Source: Desulfovibrio sp. A2
GTDB lineage: Bacteria; Desulfobacterota; Desulfovibrionia; Desulfovibrionales; Desulfovibrionaceae
NCBI RefSeq assembly: GCF_000226255.1
Contig: NZ_AGFG01000058.1
Location: forward strand, 1 to 64,000
Direction: 5' to 3'
Length of the DNA: 64,000 bases
Position numbers and translations under genes: made by a program. Under the pieces are notes generated by a model. It saw only the letters and a list, made by a program, of their open reading frames with translations. It was not told the DNA's origin and did no database searches. Below are positions 60,335-64,000 of the stretch, one piece after another (within the stretch, counting starts at the first letter, position 1; each line of letters opens with the position of its first letter).

Positions 60335-61537
60335 TTACTTCCACACGGCGCGGGCGGCCTCCACCAGGGCGCGCAGGGCCGGGTCGTCGCTGCGGTCGGT
60401 GCGGTGGGCGATGCACAGCGGCACCACCAGCGGTTCCGGCCACACGTACACCCCGTGGTCGCGCACCATCTGGGCCGTTTCGTCGGCGCGCAGCACGGCC
60501 ACGCCCTTGCCGGTGGCCACCAGCTGCTTGACGATGGGCTCGTCGATGGCCACGGCCGCCGTGCGCGGGCGCAACCCGTAGGGGGCCATGCGCGCGGCCA
60601 CGGTGCGGTGGAAGGGGCAGTCGCAGGTGGGCCAGATCCACGGCAGTTGCGACAGGGCGTGCCAGGCGCTGGCGTCGTGCACGGGCAGACGGGGCAGATC
60701 GGCCGGGGCGTAGTCCGGCCGGGGTGCGGGCATGCCGCCGCAGCGGGCCAGCAGGGCGGAAAGCAGGCCGGGGGCGGCGGCGTCTGTCGGGGGTGAATCG
60801 GGCGAGGCGGCATCGCCGTTGCCGCCGGAAAGGGCCGCGGCAGGGGGGACGGCAAGGGCGTCCGCCGCGCTGGCGGAGCGGGGCGCGCCGTGGCGGCGCA
60901 CCGCGTCGGTCCATTCCGGGCGTTCCGGCGGCGGGTGGGCGGCGGCGCGGGCACGTCCCTTGCGCCGGGCGGGTGCGGAAACCGGGGCGGCAGCCGCTTG
61001 GCCGGGCGGCGCGGGCACCATGCCCGCCGGAATCACGATACGTATTTCCACCTCGCGCAGGGGGTGCTCCACGATGTCGGGGGCGAAGTCCTGCCCGTAG
61101 CGGTAACCCGCGTCGATGACCGATTCGCGCAGCAGTTCGGCGGTGGTCATGGTCTGGGTCATGGTGAATTCCAGCGCCACGTCGGGGCAGGCCTCGCCAA
61201 GGGCCTCGTGCAGGGCCACCATGCGCAGGAACGCAGGGTCGGTGTTCAGGCCCAGCACCAGCCGCCCGGTGGGCTGGGCGCGCAGCCGTTCGGCCTTGCG
61301 GCGCAGGGCCGTGGCGGCGTCCAGCGCCTTTCTTGCCAGGGGCAGCAGGTCCGCGCCCGCGTCGGTCAGGTCCATGCCGCGCGCGCGGCGGCGGAACAGG
61401 GTCACGCCCAGGGCGTCTTCCAGCGCGCGAATCTGCCCGCTGAGGGCCGACTGGCTGAGATGCAGCTCGGCGGCGGCGCGGGTGAGCGTGCCGGATTCGG
61501 CCACGGTGGCGAAGGCGCGGAGCAGGTGCAGTTCCAT
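60335..61537 (-). CDS. LysR-family transcriptional regulator with interdomain insertion
   Basis: 400 residues; a usual LysR has about 300. The N-terminal winged helix is classical: LLRAFATVAESGTLTRAAAE, LHLSQSALSGQIRALEDALG and FRRRARGMDLTDAG. The effector domain begins GRLVLGLNTDPAFLRM and has an insertion of about 100 residues rich in Ala/Pro (about 178-275, from APPGQAAAAP to ARCGGMP), then resumes with WIWPTCDCPFHR and ends in AHRTDRSDDPALRALV. A CDCPFH segment with two cysteines is unusual and could bind a metal. It is divergent from the permease gene at 61765 (228 bp between starts), the usual arrangement of a LysR and its target. Confidence 0.88.
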   Translation of the reverse strand: MELHLLRAFATVAESGTLTRAAAELHLSQSALSGQIRALEDALGVTLFRRRARGMDLTDAGADLLPLARKALDAATALRRKAERLRAQPTGRLVLGLNTDPAFLRMVALHEALGEACPDVALEFTMTQTMTTAELLRESVIDAGYRYGQDFAPDIVEHPLREVEIRIVIPAGMVPAPPGQAAAAPVSAPARRKGRARAAAHPPPERPEWTDAVRRHGAPRSASAADALAVPPAAALSGGNGDAASPDSPPTDAAAPGLLSALLARCGGMPAPRPDYAPADLPRLPVHDASAWHALSQLPWIWPTCDCPFHRTVAARMAPYGLRPRTAAVAIDEPIVKQLVATGKGVAVLRADETAQMVRDHGVYVWPEPLVVPLCIAHRTDRSDDPALRALVEAARAVWK

Positions 61538-61764
61538 GGCGGTGCGCGGGGTTGCGGAAGGGGAAGGGTGCCGGTGTCACCGGTGCGCGTGGTGGGGCAT
61601 CGGGCCGGTGCCGGAATGGCGGCCAAGCGGATGCGCGGGCTGGTCGCGACGGGTGCGCCGCGCGGACCGTTCGGCCCGGCAGAACGCTGCCTTCGGGAAA
61701 TACCGTTGGATTTCCGGGCGCTATGGGGCCAAGGATGGCACGGAAACAACAGGAGGGCAACCCC

Positions 61765-63180
61765 ATGCGCAACGCGCAACTTGGACCGTGGCTTCTGGCG
61801 GGGCTTATCGTGGGGCCGGTGCTGGGATCGGGCATCATCATCCTGCCGCCCGTGGTGTTGGGCGTGGCCGGGGCGTGGGCGCTGCCCGCGTGGCTGGCCA
61901 TGATCGCCGTTGGGGTGGTGTTCGCCCTGGTGTTCGGCGAGCTTTCCGTGCTGTTCCCCGGCGACGGGGGCGTTTCGGTGGCGGTGGGGCATGCCTTTGG
62001 CCCGGAAGGGCGGCGGCTGGCCTCGCTGTATCTGGTGGTGGCGGTGCTGTTCGGCCCCGTGGCCGTGCTGTTGACCGGGGTGCGCTACCTGCCGTTGGGC
62101 GGCCTGCCCCCGGTGGGGGTGGCCTACGGGTTGCTGATGGTGTGCGCCGGGCTGCTGCTGCGGCAGGTGGCAGCGTTGGGCCGGGTGGCGCTGGTGCTGT
62201 CGTCGGTGTCGGCGGGGCTGCTGTTCGCCGGGGGCGTGGCCACGCTGGGCGATGCGGCGGGGGCGTTGTGGCGCGGTGCGGGCGGTGGCGCATTGTCCGC
62301 ACCCGGACTGCCCGCCTTCGGTCTGCCCGCTCCCGACTGGGCCATGCTGGGCCATGCGCTGCTGTTGCTGTTCTGGATCGTGGTGGGCTGGGAGGTGGTG
62401 GGCAACTACAGCGCAGAGGTGCGCGACCCGCGCCGCACCATCCGCAAGGCCGTCGTCCGGGCGGTGGCGGCGGTGACGGCGGTGGACCTGGCCGTGGCGG
62501 GCGGCATGCAGTGGGTGGCGGTGCGCGACGCGGCCCAGGTGGGGGATGGCGCGGGCGGCATCCCCGTCGCGCTCTCCGCGCCGCCGGACGGCGTGGCCGC
62601 GCTGCTGACGCCGCTGTTCGGCGCGTGGGGCGGCCCGGTGCTGGGGGCGCTGGCGCTGGCCCTGTGCGCCACCACCTACCTGATGTTCGTGGGCGGGGTG
62701 GCGCGGCTGGCGGCATCGCTGGCGGCGGACGGCATCCTGCCGCGCGTGGTGGGCCTGCGCGCCCGCAGTGGCGCGCCCGCCGGGGGCATCGGGCTGCTGT
62801 GGGGCGCGCACGCGGTGGTGCTGGCCGCCGTGGGGCGGGGCGTCATTGACGTGACCGGGCTGGTGGCCCTGGCCGACGGCTTTCTGCTGGCCAACGCCCT
62901 GTGCGGCGTGCTGACCGCCGTGCGCCTGCTGCGCGGGCCGCTGCGCTGGGGGGCCGCCGGGCTTGCGCTGGTGCTGGGCGCGGTGCTGGCCCACGCCGCG
63001 TGGTGGGTGCTGGGCGTGGTTGCCGGGCTTGCCGCGTGGCTGTACCGGGTACGCTTGGCGGGCTGGCTGCGCGCGGCGTGCTCCGTGCGGGGGCTGCGCT
63101 GCGTGTGTGATTGGCTGCTGCCCGACCCGCGCCACACGCCCGTGCCGGATGCACGATCGGTCGAGCGTTCGCTGAAATGA
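61765..63180 (+). CDS. APC-superfamily amino acid permease
   Basis: 471-residue inner-membrane transporter of the amino acid/polyamine/organocation type, with about 12 helices. The first helix carries the substrate-binding GSGIIILPP (about residue 21-29), typical of APC; GELSVLFPGDGGV and WEVVGNYSAEVRDPRRTIRKAV (in two parts: WEVVGNYSAE and VRDPRRTIRKAV) match the family. ATG 61765 follows AGGAGGG by 8 nt; extensions upstream are Arg/Pro-rich. The C-terminal about 45 residues are soluble. It is divergent from the LysR gene, which probably regulates it. Substrate cannot be read from the sequence. Confidence 0.88.
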   Translation: MRNAQLGPWLLAGLIVGPVLGSGIIILPPVVLGVAGAWALPAWLAMIAVGVVFALVFGELSVLFPGDGGVSVAVGHAFGPEGRRLASLYLVVAVLFGPVAVLLTGVRYLPLGGLPPVGVAYGLLMVCAGLLLRQVAALGRVALVLSSVSAGLLFAGGVATLGDAAGALWRGAGGGALSAPGLPAFGLPAPDWAMLGHALLLLFWIVVGWEVVGNYSAEVRDPRRTIRKAVVRAVAAVTAVDLAVAGGMQWVAVRDAAQVGDGAGGIPVALSAPPDGVAALLTPLFGAWGGPVLGALALALCATTYLMFVGGVARLAASLAADGILPRVVGLRARSGAPAGGIGLLWGAHAVVLAAVGRGVIDVTGLVALADGFLLANALCGVLTAVRLLRGPLRWGAAGLALVLGAVLAHAAWWVLGVVAGLAAWLYRVRLAGWLRAACSVRGLRCVCDWLLPDPRHTPVPDARSVERSLK

Positions 63181-63252
63181 AAACGGCCCCGCTCAACGCG
63201 GGACCGTGATTTCGATGCGTTCCCCGAACACCTGTTCGGGCGGTGCGCCGCC

Positions 63253-63687
63253 TCAGGAAACGGGGCCTTCGCGCATGCCGCGCACTTCGATGACGTAGAC
63301 CCCCGGCTGGCGGGGCACCACGCGCACGGTGCGGCCATCCACGGAGATGTCGGCGGGCTCCGTTGCCCCCTTGGCCCTGGGGCCGGCGGCCAGTTCGGCC
63401 TGCACCGCGTAGTCGCCTTCGGCCTCGGCGCCCCTGGCCACGGGAATGGCCAGTTCCTTGCCCACCGCGCCGCGCAGGGGGCCGGGCGGGATGTGCCGGA
63501 AGGCCGTGGCGGCGGGCGCGCCGGTTTGAGCGGTCTGGGCCGGGGCGGCTGCCCCTGCCGCTCCTGTTGCCCCTGTCGCCCCCGCCGTCATGGTGGAGAG
63601 CGGAAGGGGCATCATCAGCACAAGGGTCAGCGCGATGGCCAGCGCTGTTGCCCGCACGGCTTTCGGGCACGGGCCGCGCATGTTCAT
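63253..63687 (-). CDS. small exported protein of unknown function
   Basis: 144 residues. A signal peptide (residues 13-36: ALAIALTLVLMMPLPLS, cleavage likely near TAGA) precedes an Ala/Gly/Thr-rich linker and a domain of about 80 residues with LRGAVGKELAIPVA, DYAVQAELA and the C-terminal strands DGRTVRVVPRQPGVYVIEVR. This looks like a small beta-sandwich, as in Ig-like or FlgD/PpiC accessory domains, but no family is recognised. The start at 63687 is the first ATG before the signal. It lies 58 bp downstream of the membrane-protein gene, in the same direction, so the two may be co-transcribed. Confidence 0.6.
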   Translation of the reverse strand: MNMRGPCPKAVRATALAIALTLVLMMPLPLSTMTAGATGATGAAGAAAPAQTAQTGAPAATAFRHIPPGPLRGAVGKELAIPVARGAEAEGDYAVQAELAAGPRAKGATEPADISVDGRTVRVVPRQPGVYVIEVRGMREGPVS

Positions 63688-63745
63688 GGCCGCATCCTCG
63701 CATCCCCGCCCCGCGCGCCAACGGGCACGCGGGGCGGGGCGTTTG

Positions 63746-64000
63746 TCAGAACGGGTTGCCGATGTTCACCGAGGCGTGCACGGGCAGCATGAAGAACAGC
63801 GCCCGGCCCAGCAGTTCCTGCACGACCAGCAGCGGCAGCATCCACGCGGGCATGCGTCCGCCGCGCGCCAGCGCGTACGACCCGGCCAGCAGGGCCATGC
63901 GCAGCCAGTACAGCGGCGCGGCCAGGAAGGCCTCGCCGGTCAGGCGCATCACCGTGCCGCCGGAAAGCCACACGCACGGCACCACCAGGTTGATCACCAG
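63746..64000 (-). CDS. C-terminal part of an integral membrane protein (runs off the window)
   Basis: The reading frame is open to the right edge; only the last about 84 residues are seen. They contain two to three hydrophobic segments (INLVVPCVWLSG, LYWLRMALLAGSYAL, MLPLLVVQELLGRALFFML) and end HASVNIGNPF. The QELLGRALFF segment recalls the C-terminal helix of DmsC-type anchors of DMSO-reductase-family enzymes, where ExxGRxLFY is seen, but this is a weak resemblance. The start lies outside the window. It precedes the small exported protein at 63687 on the same strand. Confidence 0.5.
   Translation of the reverse strand: MVINLVVPCVWLSGGTVMRLTGEAFLAAPLYWLRMALLAGSYALARGGRMPAWMLPLLVVQELLGRALFFMLPVHASVNIGNPF

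Overview
The window looks like chromosomal DNA of a high-GC, anaerobic sulfate-reducing deltaproteobacterium, most likely a Desulfovibrio/Nitratidesulfovibrio relative. This is inferred from gene content: NrfHA nitrite reductase, an archaeal-type split glutamate synthase, a fumarate reductase-fumarase cluster, a class-I iron-sulfur fumarase and a molbindin. No 16S gene is present, so the name is an inference. Most of the window is GC-rich by eye; the one strong exception is an AT-rich island near 55.4-57.0 kb.

0-14 kb: a GT4 glycosyltransferase; a 21-residue membrane peptide gene with its own promoter; nrfHA (minus); the glutamate synthase genes gltB1-gltB2-gltB3/D (plus); and an arsRDA operon (minus) with no arsenite pump, whose promoter geometry predicts a leaderless arsR message. 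13-20 kb: two divergent cysteine-rich exported proteins, two glycosyltransferase-like genes and a soluble sensor built from two copies of one sensory module.

20-26 kb: a complete nikABCDE nickel importer (minus) ending at a strong terminator. 26-34 kb: molbindin, tRNA-Phe, a two-gene unit (unknown protein plus SDR), an HPP membrane protein, a PaaK-like ligase overlapping a ChaN-PDZ lipoprotein, and an orphan HicB. 34-45 kb: mutM, comEC, murA, tRNA-His, a hybrid histidine kinase and murJ. 45-50 kb: PAS-GGDEF-EAL protein, bacteriohemerythrin, exonuclease III and a small hypothetical.

50-58 kb: frdCAB plus fumarase alpha and beta form a fumarate respiration/reverse TCA block. The beta subunit gene has a one-base frameshift. 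Directly after it lies the AT-rich island with two unrecognised genes, one soluble and one membrane protein, the best candidate here for an undescribed (perhaps defence) module. Its composition runs into the ends of both flanking genes. Next is a TIGR00300/LOR-SDH-family protein that resembles nickel-pincer-dependent ornithine cyclodeaminases, a possible consumer of imported nickel.

58-64 kb: two paralogous coiled-coil proteins, each preceded by a near-perfect flagellar sigma-28 promoter; then a LysR regulator with an insertion, an APC permease, a small exported protein and the end of a membrane protein. A family of nested palindromes with a fixed GTAC...GTACGCTCC core and compensating arms occurs three times, at 7.5, 24.2 and 33.7 kb.
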